Below are positions 17,203 through 25,006 of a DNA stretch of 64,000 nt, one piece after another. Position numbers and translations under genes: made by a program. This DNA comes from Auritidibacter ignavus (GTDB lineage: Bacteria > Actinomycetota > Actinomycetes > Actinomycetales > Micrococcaceae). The notes under the pieces are model-generated. The model was not told where the DNA came from and did no database searches. It saw only the letters and a list, made by a program, of their open reading frames with translations. The first letter of the stretch is position 1, and every line of letters starts with the position of its first letter. Location: positions 25,779 through 89,778 of the forward strand of contig NZ_RDQR01000009.1 in the NCBI RefSeq assembly GCF_003703835.1, written 5' to 3'.

Positions 17203-17922
17203 TTAGCTCTCCTTTGGTCGCGTCGGCTCCGGTACGAGCCGGGGAAATCTGGGGTCGTGGCCGAGGATGTCAGCCAGGACGGGTGTTGTCGGTGGCAGTC
17301 TGGGGTCGGACACGGCGGCCTGGTACCACACGAGCCAGGCCCCGACTTCGGCCGGTATCCCGTTGGCCAGAAGACTCCTCGAAACAGATTCGGGTGTCTC
17401 GCATTCAAGGGATATCTTTGTGTCGAAGGAGTCAGAGAACTCCGCGCAAAGTCGTTCCATCGGCACTCGTTCTGGGCCTGTGATGTCGAACGCCCTTCCC
17501 TCGCGCTCCCGTATGGTCGCCGGATCGAGGCGCTGAACGGCTTCCACCAGATCCTCGGTGTGAACCCATGCGGTACCGACTGGGTGGAAGGCGGTGAGCA
17601 GCACCTCGGTCGCGGTAGCCCAACCCCAGTACATTTCGAGGGAACGGTCGAGTGGAGCCGTGCGGAAAACTACCGCAGAGCGCAAGTGCTCAAGGAGGCG
17701 GTTCTCCAGCTTGCCGACTCGGTCGGTTAGTTCGTGTCGCCGCACGGACAGGATGACAGTGGCTGCATCTGATGCCGCGCGTTCTTCGATTTGATCGAAG
17801 CTGGGCGCGTCGACACCCACGATGTCGATGACTTGCGTTGTGACGTGGGCAATCTGGCCAGTTTGCTCTCCGAAGGCCTCGACGAGAGGAGGCCGGGTGC
17901 CGATGTAGTTGATCGCCGACAT
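17203..17922 (-). CDS. pznJ: J-position protein of the LAP cluster, NmrA-like
   Basis: 239 aa, first gene of the J-C-D-B-E-L run and therefore in the place of pznJ, whose function is not established. Its C-terminal half (DITGPERVPMERLCAEFSDS, then LLANGIPAEVGAWLVWYQAAV) resembles the end of NmrA-type NAD(P)-binding proteins. The N-terminal GxxGxxG nucleotide motif is not evident, so it may be a degenerate, non-catalytic relative. AGGAG precedes ATG 17922. Confidence 0.7.
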   Translation of the reverse strand: MSAINYIGTRPPLVEAFGEQTGQIAHVTTQVIDIVGVDAPSFDQIEERAASDAATVILSVRRHELTDRVGKLENRLLEHLRSAVVFRTAPLDRSLEMYWGWATATEVLLTAFHPVGTAWVHTEDLVEAVQRLDPATIREREGRAFDITGPERVPMERLCAEFSDSFDTKISLECETPESVSRSLLANGIPAEVGAWLVWYQAAVSDPRLPPTTPVLADILGHDPRFPRLVPEPTRPKES

Positions 17923-17932
17923 CTTTGATCTC

Positions 17933-18721
17933 CTAGGCAGACAAGCGATACTCGCGGTCGGTATCGCGTTTGACCAGCAGGACGGTTGTCAGGAAGGTAA
18001 GCGCTGTCCACGCCACCCAGCCGACGAGGCCCGCGACTGGAAGCCCGTCGGCAAAGCCTGCCGCCCAGGTCACGATCTCCAGCGCGGAACGCGACGGTAG
18101 CGTAAGGGAGATGGCGTTGAGCCAGTCCGGAAAAATCATGGGAGGAAGGAACAACCCTCCCCCGAAAGCCAGGAGAAGCATGAGGACCTGAGCTAGAGCG
18201 ACTGCGGCCTTTGAACCACTGGAGTATCCGATGATCATTCCGATGAGCATGAAGGGCACTGAGGTCAATATGAGCGAGAAGACAGCACCGATGGCAGGTA
18301 TTGCCGATAACCGTGCTTCAGTGGTGAATGCTGCCAGTAAGGCCAGTGGAAGAACGGAACCTAGGGCAAGGATCCCTGATGAGATTAGGTACGAGACAAT
18401 CCGCGCGGTTTCCGTGGTAGGAAGCGATCGGGTATAGGAGCCCCAGGGGCGCTCTCGGGCCTGGGCGACTTCGACGGCGAAGTGGAACAGGGAGTTCGCG
18501 AGGATGCCGAATATCGCCAGTGCAAGTACAGCTTGGGTTGCGCTGTCTGGATTCGTCGCGACCTCCCGCTGAGGAATCACAAAAAAGAGAAGTCCCATAC
18601 ATGGCGCGGCGAGGGTCATGAGAATGCTGACGGGAATCCTGACGGCCTCCGTCAGCTGAAACCTTGCCTGAACGAGCGCGAGTGCCAGCGTGGGCTTCAG
18701 CGGCCGAATGGTGTCTGTCAT
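17933..18721 (-). CDS. ABC-2 type permease of the LAP cluster
   Basis: 262 aa with six predicted membrane segments, ABC-2 fold (FALGGGLFLPPMIFPDWLNAI is the typical loop before the last segments). ATG 18721 overlaps the stop of the ATPase gene (ATGA). With the ATPase it should form a two-component exporter. It corresponds in position to the G/H transporter genes of plantazolicin loci, and probably exports the peptide and contributes to self-protection. Confidence 0.88.
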   Translation of the reverse strand: MTDTIRPLKPTLALALVQARFQLTEAVRIPVSILMTLAAPCMGLLFFVIPQREVATNPDSATQAVLALAIFGILANSLFHFAVEVAQARERPWGSYTRSLPTTETARIVSYLISSGILALGSVLPLALLAAFTTEARLSAIPAIGAVFSLILTSVPFMLIGMIIGYSSGSKAAVALAQVLMLLLAFGGGLFLPPMIFPDWLNAISLTLPSRSALEIVTWAAGFADGLPVAGLVGWVAWTALTFLTTVLLVKRDTDREYRLSA

Positions 18722-19602
18722 TTTGTCTCCGTCAGGTTACGAATGATGTTCTCCAGCGAATCTCGAGTGACCTCGACTTTGTCAAGGGTGCCAAAGTGGC
18801 GACGCAGTTCTCCCAATGTCAGATCAACGTTGGTGGTCTTGATCTCGAAAGCCCTTTCTTGGGCGTTCTGGGCGACTCCGCTCTCTAGCCACGAAAGATC
18901 TTCGGGCATACTCGCTTGTACAGTTATCGTGACCGTCTGGCTGCTGTCGCGTATGTCATTGACTGATCCGTCGGAAATGATCTGACCCTGGTGTAGAACG
19001 ACGATGCGCTCGGAGAGCTGCTCGATATCTTCCATGTAATGCGAGGTCGTAACTACGCTGGTGCCCCTGTAAGTCTTGGCCCGGATGATCTGCCACAGAC
19101 GTTCGCGAGCTTCGGAATCTAAGCCGGTCGTTGGTTCGTCAAGGAGAACGAGGCGGGGATTTCCTGCGAACGCGAGGCAGGCGCCGACAAGGCGCTTCTG
19201 GCCGCCGGAGAGGCCGCCGACCTGCTTGCGGGCAAGTGTCCCGAGGTCGAAGTCGCGGATGAGATCTGCCGTAGGGACCGGGTCGTGGTAGTGGGCTCTC
19301 ACGTATCTGATGACTTCATCGACGCGTGCGGTATCTGGCAGGCTCAGGGCCTGCGGCGCGACGCCCAACTCTGTCCGGAAGCGTGCCTTGGTCGGGGGGC
19401 CTCCGAAGAGCGCGACCCTGCCGCTGGTGGGGCGACGGAGACCCTGGATGATGCTGAGAAGTGTTGTCTTGCCCGCGCCGTTACGCCCGACGAGACCGAT
19501 GGACTCACCGGTGCCAACCCGCATCGAGACCTCATCTAGGACCGTCCTAGTTCCGTATGTCTTCGAAACCAACGCACAGTCAACGAGAGTCGAAGTAGTC
19601 AT
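18718..19602 (-). CDS. ABC transporter ATPase of the LAP cluster
   Basis: 294 aa: Walker A GRNGAGKTTLL, Q-loop region GVAPQALSLPD, signature LSGGQKRLVGA, Walker B RLVLLDEPTTGLDSEARE, switch His in VVTTSHYMED. Belongs to the CcmA/DRA ATPase group used with ABC-2 permeases. First gene of the leftward operon; GAGG lies just before ATG 19602. The last 80 residues after the ATPase core form the regulatory extension usual for drug and bacteriocin exporters. Confidence 0.92.
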   Translation of the reverse strand: MTTSTLVDCALVSKTYGTRTVLDEVSMRVGTGESIGLVGRNGAGKTTLLSIIQGLRRPTSGRVALFGGPPTKARFRTELGVAPQALSLPDTARVDEVIRYVRAHYHDPVPTADLIRDFDLGTLARKQVGGLSGGQKRLVGACLAFAGNPRLVLLDEPTTGLDSEARERLWQIIRAKTYRGTSVVTTSHYMEDIEQLSERIVVLHQGQIISDGSVNDIRDSSQTVTITVQASMPEDLSWLESGVAQNAQERAFEIKTTNVDLTLGELRRHFGTLDKVEVTRDSLENIIRNLTETK

Positions 19603-19829
19603 GCCTCGAACCTATAGGGCCACCGTGCGATACCGCAAGCCCCGTAAGGCAAGGCACCCTGTGGTGCAAAGCGACGGGCCGGTCTGGTAGCTCGAGTGGA
19701 GGTCCGTTCACTAGCTACGAGCCCTGCGATGCAAGGTGGCTGGCTTGACAGGCTGGGCTGGGTCGGAGAGACTCTCGATGAGAGGGTCGCCCGACCTCTC
19801 ATCCGCCTGATCAGAGAGTGAGGTTCGCT
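19603..19829. promoter_or_regulatory. Divergent promoter region between biosynthetic operon and precursor gene
   Basis: 227 bp between start codons. Leftward promoter candidate on the minus strand: TTGCGG (-35), 16 bp, TATAGG (-10), giving a very short leader. Rightward candidate: consensus TTGACA at 19745-19750, but no good -10 follows at 17-18 bp (GAGACT). GCACC-ctgt-GGTGC at 19653-19666 is a small palindrome. CCGCAAG plus GTAAGGCA (19633-19651) recurs at 21095-21109 and may be a regulator site. Confidence 0.5.
19777..19803 (+). promoter_or_regulatory. Hairpin in the precursor 5' leader
   Basis: GATGAGAGGGTC pairs with GACCTCTCATC around a GCCC loop, leaving one bulged G. The stem ends 26 bases before the precursor ATG and 17 before its GTGAGG ribosome site. 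It could stabilise the precursor mRNA or be an attenuator; there is no T-run. Confidence 0.5.
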
Positions 19830-19964
19830 ATGGAACTCGGCAAGGTTCCCGCTGCGGCGTCCATGACAGTCACGTTCTTCGGAGAGGGCCAGCACCTCTT
19901 CGAGCCCATGGCGGCGCGCTGCACCACCACCACGATCATCTCCAGCTCTTCGTCCTGCTGGTAG
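19830..19964 (+). CDS. pznA: Plantazolicin-like precursor peptide
   Basis: 44 aa, encoded opposite to the modifying enzymes. Leader: MELGKVPAAASMTVTFF followed by GEGQHLFEPMAA. Core: RCTTTTIISSSSSCW, residues 30-44. From memory, the Bacillus velezensis plantazolicin precursor has a GEGQHLFEPMAA leader end and the core RCTCTTIISSSSTF, so leader end and core layout (Arg, heterocyclisable run, Ile-Ile, Ser run) are conserved. The second core Cys is replaced by Thr, there is one extra Ser, and the end is Cys-Trp instead of Thr-Phe. GTGAGG sits seven bases before ATG 19830. Up to 11 residues (2 Cys, 4 Thr, 5 Ser) could be cyclised; the number actually modified is unknown. Confidence 0.96.
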   Translation: MELGKVPAAASMTVTFFGEGQHLFEPMAARCTTTTIISSSSSCW

Positions 19965-19978
19965 ATTTGATCGCAAAA

Positions 19979-20024
19979 GACGGGACCTTGGGAGTCTCCA
20001 ACCGGAGACTCCCAAGGTCCCGTC
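19979..20024 (+). terminator. Perfect 21-bp hairpin after the precursor gene
   Basis: The left arm (19979-19999, starting GACGGGACCTTG) is perfectly complementary to the right arm (20004-20024), with loop AACC. It lies 14 bases after the precursor stop and 26 before the next gene's GTG. There is no T-run, so it is either a partial terminator or a 3' stabiliser that keeps precursor mRNA abundant relative to downstream genes, a common need in RiPP operons. Confidence 0.7.
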
Positions 20025-20049
20025 GGTGGTGCGATGGGAGGCGAGCTCG

Positions 20050-20706
20050 GTGATCGAAGAACAGCCAACAGAGGCCTCATCAGTGCTGCGTCGCGCTGCC
20101 GAAGTCGAGAGGCGTGCCCGCGAGGCGGTCTCAATCAACGAACCACTACTTTTCCTGGTGTGGGGTGCTGTCTACCTTCTTGGATACGGGGCGTTGTATT
20201 TCAATGTGCGCTGGGCTGATGGCAGTCCACCTGTTGTTGGGGCTGTTCTCTTCGGGGCAATGGGCGCCTTCGGGTTTATCTTCACTTTTACTGAAATTCG
20301 GAAGCGGTTTCGTGGGCTGCGAGGTGAAACCTACGAGACGGTAGGTAGGATGATCCGACTCTGGGGAGTTCTCGTTGTCGCCTGGATTGTGCTCTTGACC
20401 CTGGCGATCACTCAATACAGGGGCAGAGAGAATGCAATGGCCGAGATCGGTGCGGTATCAGGCGCGACAGCGACGTTGCTTGTCGGGGTGATGTATCTGC
20501 TGATCGCTAGTAACTTCCCGGTTTGGCAGACTGGGCTGGGTCTCGCTCTCGTGTCGGTAGGCGCCGCAGGGCTCGTTATCCCTCCGGAGCACTCGCCTCT
20601 TTTCGTTGCTGTTGGGGCGGGGGGCAGTTTCTTTTTGGCGGCAGCCAACAGTGCCGCTCGGCGGCGCCTCGATCGCATAGATCTAGGAACTCGTGGTCAT
20701 GCCTGA
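20050..20706 (+). CDS. Membrane protein of the LAP cluster, unknown family
   Basis: 218 aa from GTG 20050, chosen because GGGAGG lies eight bases upstream; the frame is open back to 20026, into the hairpin end. A cytosolic N-terminal 45 residues is followed by about six hydrophobic segments in pairs (LLFLVWGAVYLLGYGALYF, VVGAVLFGAMGAFGFIFTF). It overlaps the start of a winged-helix gene by eight bases. Such membrane protein plus winged-helix pairs are frequent in actinobacteria. Here it is the best candidate for immunity or signal sensing, by position only. Confidence 0.7.
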   Translation: MIEEQPTEASSVLRRAAEVERRAREAVSINEPLLFLVWGAVYLLGYGALYFNVRWADGSPPVVGAVLFGAMGAFGFIFTFTEIRKRFRGLRGETYETVGRMIRLWGVLVVAWIVLLTLAITQYRGRENAMAEIGAVSGATATLLVGVMYLLIASNFPVWQTGLGLALVSVGAAGLVIPPEHSPLFVAVGAGGSFFLAAANSAARRRLDRIDLGTRGHA

Positions 20707-21049
20707 ACTAGCGGTGAACGAAGTCCTTCATGCTCCAGTGCGACTCAATATCATGGCCGCTCTAGCGAGCATCGGGCCGGGAGATAGGATCTCGTACAGT
20801 CGCCTCCAAGAGGTCCTTGAAGTGACGTCCGGAAACCTCACGTCGCATCTACGGAAGCTCGAAGAGGCCGGATACATTCATCAGGAGAAGCGCTTTGTGA
20901 AACGCTCCCCTGTCACGGAGGTCAGACTATCTAAGCGGGGCCTTCGTGAGTTCGATAGTTACATTGAGCAGCTGCGGGGTTTCCTGGATGGCGTCGATGA
21001 GTGCAGGACACAAACATCGGGGCATCCTCATGATGCAAGGACACGTTAG
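20699..21049 (+). CDS. Winged-helix transcriptional regulator of the LAP cluster
   Basis: 116 aa from ATG 20699. MarR/ArsR-like winged helix (HTH_34 type): LHAPVRLNIMAALASIGPGD, then RLQEVLEVTSGNLTSHLRKL as the HTH and a wing KRFVKRSPVTEVRLSKRG. The gene overlaps the membrane protein gene, so the two are coupled. It probably controls the divergent precursor and biosynthetic promoters. Repeated GTAAGGCA words in the promoter region and just after this gene are possible sites. Confidence 0.82.
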   Translation: MPELAVNEVLHAPVRLNIMAALASIGPGDRISYSRLQEVLEVTSGNLTSHLRKLEEAGYIHQEKRFVKRSPVTEVRLSKRGLREFDSYIEQLRGFLDGVDECRTQTSGHPHDARTR

Positions 21050-21405
21050 TGCGGAAGTTGACATGTTCGCCTTAGGGCTGCCGGTGGGTGAACTCCGCAA
21101 GGTAAGGCATGTGCCGTGAAGTTTCTTAAGGGGAACTAGATTTGGCTTTCGTTGCTGCGTCGACTGTGTGCTGACGCTGCTGGCCACCGCTACGGCGATT
21201 TCGGTGATGCGGCGCGTATGCCACTAAGCCGGTCACGTTTCGCAGGGCCGCTGCGATATCTATAAGTGACTATTGTGCGGGGCGTAGTGTTTGGCCAATC
21301 GGCACACTTGGGGAAATTGCCTGTTTCATAGAGACCGTGCGCCGTTCCGCCCCAGCGGAGTGTTCTTCTTGTGGGGTCCTACTTGTCGGGCCGTCGCTGG
21401 ACATC
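21050..21405. other. Gap between LAP cluster and relaxase gene
   Basis: 356 bp between convergent genes with no recognised gene. It contains CCGCAAGGTAAGGCA (21095-21109), sharing two words with the promoter region at 19633-19651. No strong terminator was found. Confidence 0.45.
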
Positions 21406-24400
21406 TCATAGGCCGTGCCCTGGCCTTTCGTGATCTGGACCGCTGGTGAGACGGGACTCGTGGATGAACGAGTCACGGAGCTGCTTCTCCCTCTCTGTCG
21501 CTTGTTGCCGGGGGTGCTCCTGCTCGGCCTGTTTTGCCTCGATCCGACGCGCGGCCTCGTTGACCGGAAGGGTGCGTAGTTCATCGGCCTCAGCACGGAT
21601 CGCCGTGGCTCGGGCACGAGCGTCTTCAGCTTTGCGGTGGGGGTTGAGCATGAGGGCACCTGCTCGGTCATGGCGGACACGCTCAGCCCCATACTCACTG
21701 ACCAACAGCGCCAGGTGCTCCTGTTCATGGGTCTTCTGCATAGCCTCACGTTCACCTCGGGCCGCTTCGAGGTTCTGCACGGTCTCGGTCACGCGGGGGT
21801 CGGTCTCAGCGCGTGCCGTGGCGACGGTGCGCGCCCATTCCGAGAGATGATCAGCGCTGCTCGGGGGGATGCCCCATTCGCGGCTGACCCGACCACGCAG
21901 TACTTGAGCCTGTTCAGTTGCGGCCTTCTGCTCGGCACGGGCCTTGCGCCTGCCGAACCTGCCCACAGTCGAGAGCCGGGCGCGCGCAGCGGCCTCGGCC
22001 TCAACAGCGGCGAGGTAGGCGGCACCATCGTGTCTAGCCTGGATGGTGAACGGCTGAATGACCTCGGCGCGTATCCGCTGGGCAGCTTCCTCGGCCTTGC
22101 GGAGCACAGCGGCGCTCTGTTCGTCCTCTGTCCGGTGTGCAGCACGTTGGGTATCAAGGCGTGCGGCGATCTGCTCCCACCGTTGTGCCTGCCGTTCTGC
22201 GCGTTTGGCCGCGTGGTCGAGCCGGGCGAGTTCCTGGGTGACCCTTTGTATGGGGCCGTCTTTGACGAGTCCGCGCACCGCTTCTTGTGCGGTACGGGTG
22301 GCGTGGTCGAGGCCCCCGTCGGCGGGGTCGCGTTCCATCGCTTCGATGAACTGAGCCCGCGCATCTGCGAGGTCTTCGGCGACGATGTGGAGGTGGTTGG
22401 TCTGGCGGCCTCTGGTCATGCTCACGTAGACCCCTGCCGCGCTGGTGGCCTCCGAGAGTATCGTGTGGGAACCGTTCACGGTGGTGCCTTGGACGCCGTA
22501 GGCGGTCGCGGCATAGGACAGGTGCGCGTGCTCACCTACATACTCAGGCGGCAGGGAGACAGTCCGGGGGGTCTTACGCCCGCTTCCGGCTTCGCGGGCG
22601 TAGACGGTGCCGTCGTCCGCGACGTGCTGGACGATCCACTGCTGCCGGTTCGCCACCCCCAAGCCGGTGTCGTTGCGGCGGGTCTGGATGAGGTCACCGG
22701 CTCCGATGGGCAGCCCGTCACTGCCGGTGGCGGTGACCGTGTCCTCAACCTCACCGCGTTGGACTCTGCCGGTGCGGATGCGCTCGTTCAGCTCCGCTGC
22801 TTCATCATTGGTTGCTACGGTGATTGCCTCGCCGTCCTGAGCATGACTGGTGATGTGCTCCCGGGCGGTCTCGTCGTCGGCGTACAGGGTTACCAGTCCC
22901 ATTGCGGTGAGCCGGTCGAACACGTCGCCGGGGTCGTCACGGTCTCGCATAGCCAGGGTCAGTGCCGCGTACTCAGCATCCGAGAACCTATGCAGCTCGG
23001 TCATGTCGTAGGTGCGGCCTGTGATCTGTGCGGCCATCTCCAGCACCCCGCCCCTGCCTACGGCCGGGAGTTGTGCACGGTCACCGACGAACGCGACTGA
23101 CGCCCCCGCTTCGGCGGTGATGGTGAGTAGGGCGTGGGCGGTGTCTTGGTCGAGCATCCCGGCCTCGTCCACAATCACCCGCTCACCGCGCGACAGCACC
23201 GCGTCCTGGGGCGGCCCGGTGTAGGTACCGCCGGTCTCAGGGTCAGTCTCACCAGGGGTCAGGCGCGTCCATACGCCATCAGAGTTCCACCGCCACCCAT
23301 GGGCATGCACCAGAGCGGCAACACTGGTAGCAGACACCCCAAGTTCCTCCTGGGCGACCTGCGCGGCCCGCAACGTGGGCGAAACCACCCGCGAGGCTCT
23401 ATCTTGTTCGGCGGCGACTTGGATTGCGGCACCGAGCATCGTGGTCTTGCCCGCCCCGGCTGCGCCTTCGACGACCACCAACGGATCAGACGAGGCCACC
23501 GCAGCCGCCGCGACGCGCTGCCCCTCATCCAACCCGGCAGCTTGGGCGGCTTCGGCCACGTCCGGGTGCTCCGGCTCCCGCTCCGGGGTTGCGGTGGTGA
23601 GTTGGTCGCGTAGTGCGGTCTCAGCAGTCACCACGCTCAGACTGGTCAGATGGGCCACATGTCCCGGTGCCGGTGCCTCCGGTGGCAGCACAGAGAAGCA
23701 ATCCGAGTCCGCCAGGTCGGTGGTCAGGGCGATGAACTCCCTCAACTCTGCTGGTGTTGCGTGGATGCCGTGTTCGGTGGTGATCCTAGTGACCTGCTCC
23801 TGAACGGTATGCCGCGTCCACGCGGAAGCACTCGCGGCGCAACGGTCCAGTGCACGGCTGGCGACCTGCTGCACCGACAGCTCGTCCAACCGCACCGGGG
23901 GTTGCACCGCCTGACGTTCGAGACCCTCGGGGTGGTATCCGCCCTCGCGGAGTTCCTGTACCCACCACTGCTCGTCCTTGAGGTCCGCCGGTTTCTTCCC
24001 CGGGCGCTGGTGACTCCAGGCGATGGTCTGCAACCGCGCCGACATCACCGGACCGAGTTCTTCCCCGGGATGTGCGGCCTCCCATTCGGCTTCGAGCCGG
24101 TCAAGGTTGCGCTTGATCTGCGCTGACCGCTTCGACATGACCGTGTTGAAGGGCTGCAACTCCGTCACCTCACCCGACACGGGGTCCAGGGTCAGCCCGT
24201 GCTCCGCGAGGGTTTCGGCGAGCTGCGGGTGTGCGGCGATCACCGCCGTGCCCATCGCGCGGATCGCGCCCTGCTGCTTGAACAACGCCGCCGTGTCGAG
24301 CGCCCGCCACTTCCCAGCCGCCCAGACTCTCGTGCCGATCTGCATATGGATATGCCGATGCGGATCACCAGCACGAGAAGTCTTATGCCCAATACCCACC

Positions 24401-24942
24401 ACCTGCATCCGCTCAACAGGTATGACCTCCCGCGCATCCCTCGGCCCCACCCGGGTCACCGAGTGCCGGGCAAGCCAGCGACGAATCTCCGCCAGCGCGT
24501 CCTGCTGCGCAGCATCCAGGGCTTCAGATACTTCGGGGTGCAGGGCAGCGGCGACCGACAGGCTCTTCGGGGCGTTGATCGTCATCTCCGCGAACAACGG
24601 CGACCCCCGCTGACCCTCACCCGGACCACGCGGTCTACCCATCTGCTCACCGGTGATCGGCTCTCTCCAGTCCACCCACCCCTCATACTCAACCGCCGAC
24701 AGGAGACGACTGGCGGCGACCTCCCCATTGGTGTCGAGCACCGCGTACTCGGCCACGGCATCGTCCGCCCCGAGGTAGTACTCATCCGCCCCGGAACGGT
24801 CAGCCTCAACATACCGGCGCGCGGCAGCACCGTTGCCGCGAAACAGGATCACCCCACCCTTCACCCCGGTCACCGCCTCCCCGACAAGTGGGCCTCTTGT
24901 CAGGGAGGTGCACACCACGGCCCCGCCGTGGCATACGTGCAT
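21406..24942 (-). CDS. traA: MobF-family relaxase/helicase (TraA-like)
   Basis: About 1178 aa. N-terminal TrwC-type relaxase with the metal-binding triad in GDPHRHIHMQIGT (His 196, 198, 200 counted from the 24945 frame). A RecD-like helicase follows: Walker A GAAGAGKTTML near residue 495, Walker B RVIVDEAGMLDQD, and a distal YGVQGTTV motif. A long Arg/Glu-rich C-terminal tail follows. Role: nicks oriT, stays covalently bound to the strand and unwinds it. ATG 24942 is used here, but homologous sequence starts near VKGGVILFRGNG, so GTG 24864 is a plausible true start. The catalytic Tyr is not assigned with confidence (YVEADR or DEYYLG). Confidence 0.88.
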   Translation of the reverse strand: MHVCHGGAVVCTSLTRGPLVGEAVTGVKGGVILFRGNGAAARRYVEADRSGADEYYLGADDAVAEYAVLDTNGEVAASRLLSAVEYEGWVDWREPITGEQMGRPRGPGEGQRGSPLFAEMTINAPKSLSVAAALHPEVSEALDAAQQDALAEIRRWLARHSVTRVGPRDAREVIPVERMQVVGIGHKTSRAGDPHRHIHMQIGTRVWAAGKWRALDTAALFKQQGAIRAMGTAVIAAHPQLAETLAEHGLTLDPVSGEVTELQPFNTVMSKRSAQIKRNLDRLEAEWEAAHPGEELGPVMSARLQTIAWSHQRPGKKPADLKDEQWWVQELREGGYHPEGLERQAVQPPVRLDELSVQQVASRALDRCAASASAWTRHTVQEQVTRITTEHGIHATPAELREFIALTTDLADSDCFSVLPPEAPAPGHVAHLTSLSVVTAETALRDQLTTATPEREPEHPDVAEAAQAAGLDEGQRVAAAAVASSDPLVVVEGAAGAGKTTMLGAAIQVAAEQDRASRVVSPTLRAAQVAQEELGVSATSVAALVHAHGWRWNSDGVWTRLTPGETDPETGGTYTGPPQDAVLSRGERVIVDEAGMLDQDTAHALLTITAEAGASVAFVGDRAQLPAVGRGGVLEMAAQITGRTYDMTELHRFSDAEYAALTLAMRDRDDPGDVFDRLTAMGLVTLYADDETAREHITSHAQDGEAITVATNDEAAELNERIRTGRVQRGEVEDTVTATGSDGLPIGAGDLIQTRRNDTGLGVANRQQWIVQHVADDGTVYAREAGSGRKTPRTVSLPPEYVGEHAHLSYAATAYGVQGTTVNGSHTILSEATSAAGVYVSMTRGRQTNHLHIVAEDLADARAQFIEAMERDPADGGLDHATRTAQEAVRGLVKDGPIQRVTQELARLDHAAKRAERQAQRWEQIAARLDTQRAAHRTEDEQSAAVLRKAEEAAQRIRAEVIQPFTIQARHDGAAYLAAVEAEAAARARLSTVGRFGRRKARAEQKAATEQAQVLRGRVSREWGIPPSSADHLSEWARTVATARAETDPRVTETVQNLEAARGEREAMQKTHEQEHLALLVSEYGAERVRHDRAGALMLNPHRKAEDARARATAIRAEADELRTLPVNEAARRIEAKQAEQEHPRQQATEREKQLRDSFIHESRLTSGPDHERPGHGL

Positions 24943-25006
24943 CAATGAATCAATGAGCCTGGGCGGGATCGGCGGAAACTCAAGGAACTTGGGTGGGGCG
25001 TCTTAG

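Noticed and set aside
19599..20138. 179-aa minus-strand open frame over the precursor region
   Set aside because: Low-complexity Arg/Ser-rich translation. The plus strand here encodes the conserved GEGQHLFEPMAA precursor and a perfect hairpin instead.
21637..23100. 487-aa plus-strand open frame
   Set aside because: Antisense to the MobF relaxase, whose motifs are certain; no motif or ribosome site of its own.
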